Positions 37,508-46,190 of a DNA stretch of 64,000 nucleotides are shown in pieces; the stretch's first letter is position 1, and every line of letters begins with the position of its first letter. The stretch spans positions 1 to 64,000 of the forward strand of contig MKWL01000011.1 in the NCBI GenBank assembly GCA_001899305.1, in the 5' to 3' direction. The stretch is from Thiobacillus sp. 0-1251. Its GTDB lineage: Bacteria > Pseudomonadota > Gammaproteobacteria > Burkholderiales > Thiobacillaceae. A model generated the notes under the pieces. That model had not been told where the DNA came from and made no database searches. It saw nothing but the letters and a program-made list of their open reading frames with translations. The translations under genes were made by a program, and so were the position numbers.

Positions 37508-39043
37508 ATGAATGATTCCTCTGGATCGATGCAGGAATTGGCCGAACTGATCCGGAGCCTGCGCGACCCGGCCTGCTACGACCACCCCGCCGGCCCGGTG
37601 CAGGTGATCGAAACGCATATCTCCTACGTTCTGCTCACGGGCGCGTTCGCCTACAAGATCAAGAAGCCGCTGGATCTCGGCTTCCTCGATTTCAGCAGCC
37701 TCGCTAAGCGCCTGCACGCCTGCTGCGACGAAGTTCAGCTCAACCGGCGGCTCGCGCCTGATATCTATCTCGACGTCGTCCCCATCACCGGCACACCGGC
37801 CGCCCCGCGCCTCAACGGCAGCGGCGAGACGTTCGAATATGCGGTGAAGATGCGCCAGTTCCCGCCCGATGCCACGCTCGACCGGCTCGATGCGGCGGGC
37901 GGAATGACCGCGCAACACATCGAAGCGATCGCCGCCGCCCTCGCCCGCTTCCATGTGGAAGGCTGCGCGCGTGCCGGACAAGACACCCCATGGGGCAGTC
38001 CAGACGCCATCTGGGACCCGGTGGCCCAGAACTTCGTCCGGATTGCGACGCATCTCGACGACCCGGCCGACCGCGCGCAACTCGACGCCCTGAGGCACTG
38101 GAGCGAAACCGAGCATACCCGGCTCACCCCGTTGATGGCGGCCCGCAAGACCGACGGCTTCGTGCGCGAATGCCACGGCGATCTCCATCTGGGCAACCTC
38201 GCCTGGGTCGACGGCCGGCTGCTCGTGTTCGACTGCATCGAATTCAACCCCGAACTGCGCTGGATCGACATCCAGTCGGAAGTCGCGTTCTGCTACATGG
38301 ACCTGCTGCAGCGCGGCCATGCCGAATGGGCCTGGCTGTTCCTCAATACCTGGCTGGAACGGACCGGCGACTATGCCGGTCTCGCCCTGTTGCGCTATTA
38401 CGCCGTCTATCGTGCACTCGTGCGCGCCAAGATTGCCGCCATCCGCACCGCCCAGACCGCCGGCCCCGAACGCGATGCTGCGTTCGCCAAGATGCGCACG
38501 CTATTGCATCTGGCCACGACGCTGACGCGCTCCCTGCCCGTCCGGCTCGATATCACGCACGGCCTGTCGGGATCGGGCAAGACCACCGTCACCCGCAAAC
38601 TGATGCAGGCCCCGGGCGCGATCCGCCTGCGCTCCGACGTCGAACGCAAACGCCTCGCCGGGCTCGACGCCCTGGCCCGCAGCGGCTCGGGCATCGGGCA
38701 GCAGCTTTATGGCACCGATGCCACCCAACGCACCTACGCATATCTCGCCCGCCTTTCCGGCGCCCTCCTGGATGCCGGCTGGCCCGTCATCGTCGACGCC
38801 ACCTTCATTGCCCGCTGGCAGCGCGACCTGCTGCGCGAGACGGCGCAATCACGCGGCGTCGAATTCCATATTCTCGATTTTCCGGTGCCCGTCGCCACCC
38901 TGCGCGAGCGCATCGTCCAGCGTGCCCGCACGGGCGGCGATGCGTCGGAGGCGGATCTGTCCGTGCTGCAACATCAGCTCGACACCCAGGAGCCGCTGGG
39001 GTCGGACGAGCAGGCGCAGACCCTCGATCACACATTGCAATAG
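37508..39043 (+). CDS. Fused aminoglycoside phosphotransferase-like and P-loop kinase protein
   Basis: A 511-residue two-domain protein of the COG2187/COG0645 pair. Residues 1-330 are a kinase-like domain (YKIKKPLDLGFLDFSSL, with catalytic-type ECHGDLHLGNL and FDCIEFNPELRWIDI). Residues 350-511 form a P-loop kinase domain starting at GLSGSGKTTVTRKL (Walker A) with VDATFIARWQRDLLRE downstream. The natural substrate is unknown; drug resistance is not implied. It lies 24 bases after hpf, probably in the same transcript. Confidence 0.87.
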   Translation: MNDSSGSMQELAELIRSLRDPACYDHPAGPVQVIETHISYVLLTGAFAYKIKKPLDLGFLDFSSLAKRLHACCDEVQLNRRLAPDIYLDVVPITGTPAAPRLNGSGETFEYAVKMRQFPPDATLDRLDAAGGMTAQHIEAIAAALARFHVEGCARAGQDTPWGSPDAIWDPVAQNFVRIATHLDDPADRAQLDALRHWSETEHTRLTPLMAARKTDGFVRECHGDLHLGNLAWVDGRLLVFDCIEFNPELRWIDIQSEVAFCYMDLLQRGHAEWAWLFLNTWLERTGDYAGLALLRYYAVYRALVRAKIAAIRTAQTAGPERDAAFAKMRTLLHLATTLTRSLPVRLDITHGLSGSGKTTVTRKLMQAPGAIRLRSDVERKRLAGLDALARSGSGIGQQLYGTDATQRTYAYLARLSGALLDAGWPVIVDATFIARWQRDLLRETAQSRGVEFHILDFPVPVATLRERIVQRARTGGDASEADLSVLQHQLDTQEPLGSDEQAQTLDHTLQ

Positions 39044-39177
39044 TGTCGCGCTTGACAGCGCCCGAAACGCTCGAATAAAGTCCGGCCCATATCACGGCCC
39101 GCGCAATGCACGCGAGCCGGCCCTGCGGAAGAACAAACACAACAATTCAAAGCGAGACCCGAAGGGGAGGGGGAACC

Positions 39178-42100
39178 ATGTCGAATGGGATGCGTTCGTG
39201 CGTGCAAGGCGCACGTGAGGTCGATCAATCGGTAAATCATTCGGCTGAGAAAAGATGGTGTCTGACCCCATTTTGGACTTTTCTTGTTCTTGTTTTCTTT
39301 TCTGGAACCACTTATGCGATTTGCGAAAATCCAGGTGACGGTTACAAAAGTTGCACTTTTGACAACCATACTGGTTCCCCTGCCTTAATCCGTTCGATGG
39401 TGGAGTCCGGCTCTCATGAGCAGTACCCAAATGACACTTTTTGCTGGGACAACGTACCGCCCGGTAACGAATTCAGGTATGGCTCTACGGCGTCTCCAAA
39501 TTGCAGTGGATGGGGTCGGATGTACTGTTACGACTATGATGCATCGTTATGTAAGCCGTCGAAAAACTTGGGCGATGATTCATGCACCAAATCTATGTCT
39601 GGAAACCCTATTAACAATGCAAACGGCAATAAGTTACAACGAGAATTTGACTACCAGATTGAGGGTGCGAGCCTTAAGCTATTCAGGCTATACAACAGTC
39701 AAAGTTTAGATTCCCTTATATCTGTTGGAAATCTATGGACTCATTCTTATCTAAAAAACATACATCAAATACCAGGACCATATGTTGCAACAACAACTCA
39801 TTTCAAGGTCAATAGAAACGACGGTAGAGTTTTAATTTTTAGCTTATCAAATGGTGTTTGGGACTATGATCCTGACATCCCCGACCGCCTGACCGAACTC
39901 AAAGATATATCTGGAAACCGCATCGGCTGGCGCTACACTGTCGCCGCTGACGACTCCGTCGAGACTTACTCTGCTGCTGGTAAACTCCTCACTATCGCCG
40001 ACCGCGCCGGCCGCACCCAGACGCTCACCTACGACCTTCCTGCTGCCAGTGGAGGCGACGGCGACCCCGACACCCTCGACACCGTCACCGACGACACCGG
40101 CCGTTCCCTGCACTTCAGCTACGATGCCCAGAAGCGTATCGCCACCGTCACCGACCCCGCCGGCGGCGTCATCACCTACGCCTACGACGCCCAGAGCAAC
40201 CTCGCCTCCGTCCAGTATCCCGATGGCCGCAGCAAGACATACCACTACAACGAACCCGAGAACACTGCTGGCGCCAATCTCCCCCACGCCCTGACCGGCA
40301 TCACCGACGAGAACGGCGAGCGCTACGCCACGTATCAATACAGCGCCGACGGCAGAGCCATTTCCACCGGCCACGCCAACGGCGCCGATCTCAACACCTT
40401 GACTTACAACACCGACGGCAGCACCACCGTCACCGACCCTCTTGGCACCCAGCGCACCCACAACTTCACCACCATCCTCGGCGTCGTCAAGAGCACCGGC
40501 GTCTCCCAGCCCGGCGGCTCCGGCTGCGGCGCTGCGTCCTCCGCCATCACCTACGACGCCAACGGCAACATCGCTTCCCGCGCCGACTTCAACGGTCATA
40601 AGACCTGCTACGCCTACGACCTCACCCACAACCTCGAAACCGCCCGCGTCGAAGGCCTGGCCTCCGGCGCCAGCTGCCCGAGCGACCCTGCCACCTACAC
40701 CCCCGCGCCCAACAGCGCCGAACGCAAGATCCTCACCCAGTGGGATACCCGCTTCCGCCTGCCGACCAAGGTGACCGAAGCCGGCCGCGAAACCACCACC
40801 GTCTACGACAGCCACGGCAACGTCACCAGCCGCAGCATCAAGGACCTCGCCAGCGGCCAGACCCGTACCTGGAGTACGGTTTACGCCTACCATCCCACCG
40901 TCCCCGGCGTGCTGATGCAGAAGATCGACAACGGCCCCAGACTGGATGTGGCCGACATCACCACCACCGACTACTACGCCCCCGACGAGAACTGCGTCGG
41001 CGACCCCCTGGGCTGCCGTGGCCAGGTCAAACAGATCACCAACGCCCTCGGCCACGTCACGACGTATAACGAATACGACGCCAACGGCCGTGTCCTCCGG
41101 ACCACCGATCCCAACGGCATTCTTGTGACTACCTTCAGCTATAGCCTGCGCGGCTGGCTCCTCTCCCGTACCGTCGGCACCGAGACCACGAGTTTCGACT
41201 ACGACGGTGTCGGCCAGCTCACCAAGCTCACCCGCCCCGACGGCAGCTTCGTCAGCTTCGAATACGATCCCGCCCACCGCCTCGTTGCCATCGTCGACCA
41301 GGACGGCAACCGCCTCGCCTACACCCTCGACGCAGCAGGCAACCGCATTCATGAGGAAATCACCCGTCCCGGCGACAGCAACGTCTACTACGCCCACAGC
41401 CGCACCTTCGATGCTTTAGGCCGCCTGTGGCAGGACATCGGCGCCTACAACCAGACCATCACCTACCAGTACGACGCCCAGGGCAACATGAAGCAAGTCG
41501 ACGGCGCCCGCAGCGACGTCGCCGACGTCACCACCCACAGCTACGACGCCCTCGACCGCCTGACCCAGACGCTCAACGCCGATGGCGGCGTCATCCAGGT
41601 CAAGACCAACGCCCTCGACCAGACCACCCAGGTCGTCGACCCCGTCAACCAAGCCACCACCCAGACCGTCGACGCCTTCGGCGACGTCACCCAGACCGTC
41701 AGTGCTGATACCGGCACCACCAACCGCACTTATGACGAAGCCGGCAACCTCAAGACCGAGACCGACGCCCGGGGTGTCACCGTTACCTATACTTACGACG
41801 CGCTGAACCGCTTGACCTTCAAGACAAGCTCTCAGCCAGGTAGTGTCAATCTGGGTTATAAGTACGACTCTTGCCGTAAAGGTAGCCTGTGCTCCACGGC
41901 TAAAAACGGCGTCCTTGATCTTTACTTCAGTCTCGATATCCAGGGACGTCCTCAATACCGCTTGCAAAACATACCCACCGCTACCGGCAATGCCAACTTC
42001 TTCTATAGCCTTATTGTTTACGATGCTGCAGGCCGGCCCAGCCAGTTGACCTATCCTAACGGTCGTAGCATTAGCTACAGCTACGACACTCAGGGCCGCG

Positions 42101-43542
42101 TCAGCCAGGTGTCCACCCAGCCATACAACAGCACACCGGTCACGGTTTTGGCCAGCAACTTCGTCTACGGCTATCCGTTTGCTGGCCCGCAAAGCTTCAG
42201 CTACGGCGACGGCACCGGGTCCTACCAGAGCCGCGACCAGGACTATCGTCCCTGGGCCAGGGCTGATGGTCCTTACATAAAACTCTTCAGCTACGACCCA
42301 AGTAGCAATATCGCAAATCTATTCGACTTCAATAGCAATACCTCGCTCACCTATGCTTACGACGCCACAGGCCGTCTCGTCTCCGCCCTCGACAGCGCCA
42401 GCAACGGCTTCGGCAGCCTCGCCTGGGCTTACGACCTGAACGGCAACCGCCAGAGCGAGACCCGCAACGCCGGCACCATGCCCTACGCCTACAGCCCGCC
42501 CAACTGGCTGGTCCAGAAAGGCAGCGAAACCCGCCCACGTACGGCCAACGGCAACACCCTGAGCACGAGCACTGCTAGCTTCACCTACGACGGCTTCAAC
42601 CGGCTTGCCACCAGCCAGACCGCCGCGGAGACCACCACCTACACCTACAACGCCCTCGGTCAGCGCATCAAGAAGATCAACCAGAACGGTCTGGCCACCA
42701 GCTTCCACTACGGACCCGATGGCGAACTGTTGTACGAGCAGGACCAGGCCGGCAATACCAAAGTGTATGTCTGGCTAGACGGTCGGCCGCTGGCCCGGAT
42801 CGACAACGATGCGCAGATCTACTACTACCATGTCGATCATCTGGGGACGCCGCAGGCGATGACGAACAGCGCGGGAACGGTCGTGTGGAAGGCGAACTAT
42901 GAGCCGTTCGGCAAGGCGATGGTGACGGTCAGTACCGTGGAGAACAACCTGCGGTTGCCGGGGCAGTACTATGACCGCGAGACGGGGCTGCATTACAACT
43001 ACTTCAGGGATTACGATCCGACCACAGGGCGTTACCCACAGGCTGATCCTATCGGCCTCGCCGGCGGCCTCAACGTTTACGAATATGCCCGCTCAAATCC
43101 GCTGACCTATACCGATCCGCTGGGGTTGAAGTCATGGGACTGGGACGGATGGGGTGATACATCGGTTTGCAGTTACTACGACAAGATGTATGCGAAAACC
43201 CAATGCGATTACTACCAAACTGCTGGAGATATTTGTCGTGGGACAAGGGGGGACGTAAACCTTCTTACGCGGCTTGGAATTAGCCAAGCATGGTCAAGCG
43301 GCACCACCACGAAATCACAATCGCAAATTGCCAATGGGATACGGAATAGCCTGATTGGCTATGACCGGGCAATGCATTCGCTCAACGATTCTGGCAGTGC
43401 GTGCGGTTGCCCGAGAGGCGACTTCATTGACCTCTACCACGACATGGCATTCCGGGAAAACGGGATTTCGCCGCTCTTTTACGGTGGGAATCTCTGGCCG
43501 CAAGGCGTCGCGCCCAACCCCGTGCCTTACGATCCTAGGTGA
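39178..43542 (+). CDS. Large RHS protein with DUF6531 and a Cys-rich variable tip
   Basis: This 1454-residue protein begins at an ATG after GGGAGGGGG. The N-terminus has one hydrophobic segment (about residues 30-49, TFLVLVFFSGTTYA) serving as signal peptide. A DUF6531-like segment (SGNPINNANGNKLQREFDYQ) is followed by dozens of YD repeats. The core ends with YYDRETGLHYNYFRDYDPTT and GLNVYEYARSNPLTYTDPLG. The last ~135 residues form the variable tip, with Cys-Tyr-Tyr-rich motifs (CSYYDKMYAKTQCDYYQTAG, ACGCPRGDFIDLYHDMAF). A catalytic class is not recognised. The N- and C-terminal parts are much lower in GC than the repeat core. A small membrane protein follows immediately and is the likely immunity gene. 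Confidence 0.88.
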   Translation: MSNGMRSCVQGAREVDQSVNHSAEKRWCLTPFWTFLVLVFFSGTTYAICENPGDGYKSCTFDNHTGSPALIRSMVESGSHEQYPNDTFCWDNVPPGNEFRYGSTASPNCSGWGRMYCYDYDASLCKPSKNLGDDSCTKSMSGNPINNANGNKLQREFDYQIEGASLKLFRLYNSQSLDSLISVGNLWTHSYLKNIHQIPGPYVATTTHFKVNRNDGRVLIFSLSNGVWDYDPDIPDRLTELKDISGNRIGWRYTVAADDSVETYSAAGKLLTIADRAGRTQTLTYDLPAASGGDGDPDTLDTVTDDTGRSLHFSYDAQKRIATVTDPAGGVITYAYDAQSNLASVQYPDGRSKTYHYNEPENTAGANLPHALTGITDENGERYATYQYSADGRAISTGHANGADLNTLTYNTDGSTTVTDPLGTQRTHNFTTILGVVKSTGVSQPGGSGCGAASSAITYDANGNIASRADFNGHKTCYAYDLTHNLETARVEGLASGASCPSDPATYTPAPNSAERKILTQWDTRFRLPTKVTEAGRETTTVYDSHGNVTSRSIKDLASGQTRTWSTVYAYHPTVPGVLMQKIDNGPRLDVADITTTDYYAPDENCVGDPLGCRGQVKQITNALGHVTTYNEYDANGRVLRTTDPNGILVTTFSYSLRGWLLSRTVGTETTSFDYDGVGQLTKLTRPDGSFVSFEYDPAHRLVAIVDQDGNRLAYTLDAAGNRIHEEITRPGDSNVYYAHSRTFDALGRLWQDIGAYNQTITYQYDAQGNMKQVDGARSDVADVTTHSYDALDRLTQTLNADGGVIQVKTNALDQTTQVVDPVNQATTQTVDAFGDVTQTVSADTGTTNRTYDEAGNLKTETDARGVTVTYTYDALNRLTFKTSSQPGSVNLGYKYDSCRKGSLCSTAKNGVLDLYFSLDIQGRPQYRLQNIPTATGNANFFYSLIVYDAAGRPSQLTYPNGRSISYSYDTQGRVSQVSTQPYNSTPVTVLASNFVYGYPFAGPQSFSYGDGTGSYQSRDQDYRPWARADGPYIKLFSYDPSSNIANLFDFNSNTSLTYAYDATGRLVSALDSASNGFGSLAWAYDLNGNRQSETRNAGTMPYAYSPPNWLVQKGSETRPRTANGNTLSTSTASFTYDGFNRLATSQTAAETTTYTYNALGQRIKKINQNGLATSFHYGPDGELLYEQDQAGNTKVYVWLDGRPLARIDNDAQIYYYHVDHLGTPQAMTNSAGTVVWKANYEPFGKAMVTVSTVENNLRLPGQYYDRETGLHYNYFRDYDPTTGRYPQADPIGLAGGLNVYEYARSNPLTYTDPLGLKSWDWDGWGDTSVCSYYDKMYAKTQCDYYQTAGDICRGTRGDVNLLTRLGISQAWSSGTTTKSQSQIANGIRNSLIGYDRAMHSLNDSGSACGCPRGDFIDLYHDMAFRENGISPLFYGGNLWPQGVAPNPVPYDPR

Positions 43543-43549
43543 GGCAATC

Positions 43550-43948
43550 ATGGTTAGACTGATTTCAACTGTACTTGCCTTATTGTTCGTTGCGCTTTTT
43601 ATTGCAGTTGCTTACCTTGCATTCCATAGCGCTCCACCAGGTGAAACATGGCAATCGCTCGGCGTAGTGGCCTTTGTTCGGCACGTGATTCTTGTCTCTG
43701 GATTGCTGCCATTGCTAGTGGTTTGCACATACCTGGTGGTGGGCAACACCCCCAAACACATTGCATATGCCGTGGCGCTATCACCGCTGCTTCTGATTGT
43801 GCACGCTGTGGTTTTTGCATTCTCTGCGCATACCGATGGCTTTAGCTATTGGGCTGTTCAGGCTATCGAGGCGTTTATTGCCATTGCCTTGATTTACGTT
43901 GGGGTCTTCAAAGAGAAAACCTCTCCCCACCCGCCTACCGGCGGGTAG
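43550..43948 (+). CDS. Small multi-pass membrane protein, candidate immunity to RHS tip 2
   Basis: A 132-residue protein with four predicted membrane segments (about residues 5-25, 42-63, 71-94 and 103-121). It begins 7 bases after the RHS stop with a GTGAGG site. Lower GC than neighbouring housekeeping genes matches the RHS tip. No known family is recognised. By position and size it should protect the producer from the adjacent RHS tip. Two hairpins follow the stop, so the RHS transcript ends here. Confidence 0.6.
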   Translation: MVRLISTVLALLFVALFIAVAYLAFHSAPPGETWQSLGVVAFVRHVILVSGLLPLLVVCTYLVVGNTPKHIAYAVALSPLLLIVHAVVFAFSAHTDGFSYWAVQAIEAFIAIALIYVGVFKEKTSPHPPTGG

Positions 43949-43961
43949 CTGCTGATGTGAA

Positions 43962-43989
43962 AAGGGCCGCTGATCGCGGCCCTTCGTTG
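43962..43989 (+). terminator. Rho-independent terminator after the second RHS locus
   Basis: AAGGGCCGC and GCGGCCCTT form a 9-bp stem around TGATC, followed by a T-rich tail (CGTTGTTTG). A smaller hairpin (CCGCC/GGCGG) lies just upstream. It separates the RHS unit from the convergent toxin gene. Confidence 0.8.
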
Positions 43990-43998
43990 TTTGCCTGT

Positions 43999-44334
43999 TT
44001 ACCCGATGGCCTGCGCGAGTGCCTCTCGCAGCGTGCGCAGGTCAGTGGTCGAGAGCGCCCCCATCGAGCGCAGCACCAGCCCCTGCTCGATGGTCGTGAA
44101 CACCGGTTTGAACACCGATGGCTTGAGGAGTCCTGCGGCCTGCCAGTCGGCGACTGCCGCCTCGCCGAACCCCGGCGGTATGCGCGCCTGGCTCGTGATC
44201 GCCATGATGATGAGATCGCGGCGGTTGGCGTTGTAGCCGCTGCTGGACACCACGACCGCCGGGCGTTTCTTTGTGCCCGACTGGTCGGTGAATGGAAACG
44301 GAACCAGCACCACCTCGCCGAAGGAATGCGCCAT
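43999..44334 (-). CDS. MazF/PemK-type endoribonuclease toxin
   Basis: A 111-residue protein of the PemK/MazF family, which cleaves mRNA. The N-terminal SFGEVVLVPFPFTDQSGTKK RP loop and PAVVVSSSGYN strand are diagnostic, and LIIMAITSQ with the late VFTTIEQGLVLRSMGALS completes the fold. The conserved Arg in the first loop and Thr/Ser in the ITS strand are present. The ATG at 44334 lies 2 bases after the antitoxin stop; a GTG overlapping that stop is possible. The pair looks like a type II toxin-antitoxin module with antitoxin first. Confidence 0.87.
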   Translation of the reverse strand: MAHSFGEVVLVPFPFTDQSGTKKRPAVVVSSSGYNANRRDLIIMAITSQARIPPGFGEAAVADWQAAGLLKPSVFKPVFTTIEQGLVLRSMGALSTTDLRTLREALAQAIG

Positions 44335-44336
44335 CG

Positions 44337-44537
44337 TCACAGCCGGTCGTAAGCCGCGTCTTCGTCGTTGTTCCATACTGCCGTGAAGCTTGCCTCGGCG
44401 GCTTTGGCGGCGGCTTGCGTCAGGCGCTGTTCATCCTCGCGCGTGCGCAGAAAGTCGATGAAATCCTCGACTTCCGCCAGCCGCTGCGGCGGCAGTTGTT
44501 TGATCTTCTCGATCAGAATCTGTTCGGTTGCGGCCAT
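44337..44537 (-). CDS. Antitoxin (DUF2281 type) of the MazF-like pair
   Basis: A 66-residue protein opening with an amphipathic helix pattern ILIEKIKQLPPQRLAEVEDF typical of DUF2281 antitoxins, followed by an acidic, probably unstructured tail ending ASFTAVWNNDEDAAYDRL that would wrap the toxin. Such antitoxins repress their own operon, but no classic DNA-binding motif is clear here. It is translated just before the toxin. Confidence 0.82.
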   Translation of the reverse strand: MAATEQILIEKIKQLPPQRLAEVEDFIDFLRTREDEQRLTQAAAKAAEASFTAVWNNDEDAAYDRL

Positions 44538-44553
44538 CGTCGTCTCCTTGGGT

Positions 44554-44805
44554 CTATTGGCGCCCCTGTTGGGCGAGGGCCAATTCCAGCATTTCCATCA
44601 CCATGCGCTGCCGTGGCTTGGGCAACTGGCTGATGCGTTCCATGTGCTGCTGCGGCTTCGGCGCCGGTCCGCGCTTCTTCGCCGCGCCGACCGGCTCCCC
44701 GATGAGTTCATCCAGGCTAGCGCCGAGCGCCTTGGCGAGCGTGGGCGGCACGGCCACCGGCACACACCGCTGGCCCAGTTCATGAATCAAACGGGCCAGG
44801 CTCAT
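44554..44805 (-). pseudogene. Truncated XRE-type regulator (C-terminal remnant)
   Basis: The 83-residue frame contains the tail of a helix-turn-helix protein: PPTLAKALGASLDELIGEP normally follows the recognition helix of XRE regulators, and RISQLPKPRQRMVMEMLELA is a usual dimerisation tail. The N-terminal LARLIHELGQRC is followed directly by a short unrelated bridge, so the HTH helices 2-3 (the AGLTQ...SRYE region) are missing. An internal deletion is the simplest reading. It lies 16 bases upstream of the antitoxin. Confidence 0.55.
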
Positions 44806-45102
44806 AATAAACCATGAACACAAATCCCACCCGTCCCTGACCACGTGCACGCCGCGCCCAACCATCGTCGGTCGACCAGGATGGCAGCCGCCTCGCCCAT
44901 ACAGGCGGTCGATCCGCTCGTGATTGACCTGGGAAACAATGGCCGGACGAGGCCATGGAAAATGCCTCGGCCCGGGAGCCTCCGCCACCGCTGAAAAAAA
45001 GGAACTTCTTCAGACCCAATCCCTCTTAAACTGCCGGCAAATTGTCGTCCATTCCGGCCTCCCGCAGCGGGAGGCCCAGTGTTAGCAATACGGGGGAAAA
45101 CC

Positions 45103-45939
45103 ATGGCCTGTAGCGTTGTCGTCCTTAAAGAAGTCCCGCTGTTTTCCTTGCTCGACGATGAAGAGCTCGCCGTCCTCGCCGGCCAGGTCGAGTTGCGCAG
45201 GTTCACGCCGCGCCAGCGGATTTTCAGGATCGGCGATCCGAGCGAACGCGCGTTCATCATGGTCTCGGGTTCCGTCCAGGTCACGACCATCGACGAGGAC
45301 AACCAGGTCGTGCTTCTCGACATGCCCAGCCATGGTGACGTATTCGGCTTCGCCTCGATGCTGGCGCAGACGCCGCACCAGACCGAGGCCACGGCCGTCG
45401 AGGAGACGGAATGCATCGAAGTGGATCTCCATGACATCACCGTTCTCCTGAGAAAGAAGCCGGACGCCGGTCTGGACCTGATGACGGTCATGGGCAAGCA
45501 GTTCCATGCCGCGGAACGGCTCGTCCGCCTCCGGGCCGCGCGCAACCCGAACGACGTGATCGAAGAGGCCGAGACGCTGGGCGAACGGGTCGCCGATATC
45601 GTGGCATCCTTCGGCGGCTCGTGGACGTTCATCATGGCGTTTGCCGTGGTGCTCGCCGTGTACTCCGCCATCAACGTCGAACTGGGCAGCAAGGCATGGG
45701 ACCCCTACCCTTTCATCCTGCTCAATCTTTTTCTTTCGATGCTTGCCGCCATACAGGCCCCCATCATCATGATGAGCCAGAACCGCCAGGACAAGAAAGA
45801 TCGCCTGCGGAGCGAACTCGATTTCGACGTCAACCGCAGGGCGCATGCCGAAATCCAGGGACTCGCCCACAGGATCAACATGCTGCATGACAAGATCGAC
45901 GATGTCGGGGAACTGGTCCGCACGCCCAAGGCGCCATGA
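45103..45939 (+). CDS. Cyclic-nucleotide-binding domain fused to DUF1003 membrane domain
   Basis: A 278-residue protein. Residues 8-125 form a Crp-like cNMP-binding jelly roll (PLFSLLDDEELAVLAGQVEL, RIFRIGDPSERAFIMVSGSV, GDVFGFASML). The phosphate-binding cassette lacks the usual Arg-Ser/Thr pair of cAMP binders, so the ligand is uncertain. Residues 155-275 are DUF1003, with two membrane helices (SWTFIMAFAVVLAVYSAINV and PFILLNLFLSMLAAIQAPII), MMSQNRQ and a C-terminal coiled coil. There is no DNA-binding domain, so this is a membrane protein gated or sensed through the soluble domain. GGGGGAAAACC precedes the ATG. The role is unknown. Confidence 0.85.
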   Translation: MACSVVVLKEVPLFSLLDDEELAVLAGQVELRRFTPRQRIFRIGDPSERAFIMVSGSVQVTTIDEDNQVVLLDMPSHGDVFGFASMLAQTPHQTEATAVEETECIEVDLHDITVLLRKKPDAGLDLMTVMGKQFHAAERLVRLRAARNPNDVIEEAETLGERVADIVASFGGSWTFIMAFAVVLAVYSAINVELGSKAWDPYPFILLNLFLSMLAAIQAPIIMMSQNRQDKKDRLRSELDFDVNRRAHAEIQGLAHRINMLHDKIDDVGELVRTPKAP

Positions 45940-46064
45940 CACCGCGGAGGGCTGAATGGGCCCGGACCCCGGGTCCAATCCGTCCCGTTCGGATCAAAGC
46001 CTGATGGGGGCTATTTGCAGCCTATTTCCTTGAGGACTATCGGCAACGTCGACGTCCAGAATAA

Positions 46065-46160
46065 TGGCGGAAGGAAGTGGGAGTCGAACCCACCCGGGAG
46101 CGACTGACACCCCCAACCGAATTTGAAGTCCGGCCGCACCACCAGGCACGCTTCCCTTCC
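46065..46160 (-). tRNA. selC: tRNA-Sec (anticodon UCA)
   Basis: The minus strand folds as a selenocysteine tRNA of 96 bases with encoded CCA (46065-46067). The acceptor begins GGAAGGGA and pairs with TTCCTTCC over 8 bp (one G-U). The anticodon arm is CCGGA-CTTCAAA-TTCGG with anticodon TCA. The T arm is GTGGG-TTCGACT-CCCAC. A long variable arm of about 20 bases separates them. It lies just past selB, completing a Sec insertion island. Confidence 0.95.
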
Positions 46161-46190
46161 AATTGAAACCCGTTTCTCCTGTCGATCACT

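Noticed and set aside
39847..41397. Minus-strand 516-codon frame opposite the second RHS gene
   Set aside because: Gly/Val/Ala-rich shadow of YD repeats; no start context or motifs.
45964..45976. Palindrome GGACCCCGGGTCC after the cNMP-DUF1003 gene
   Set aside because: No T tract; GC-rich palindromes arise by chance in this genome.
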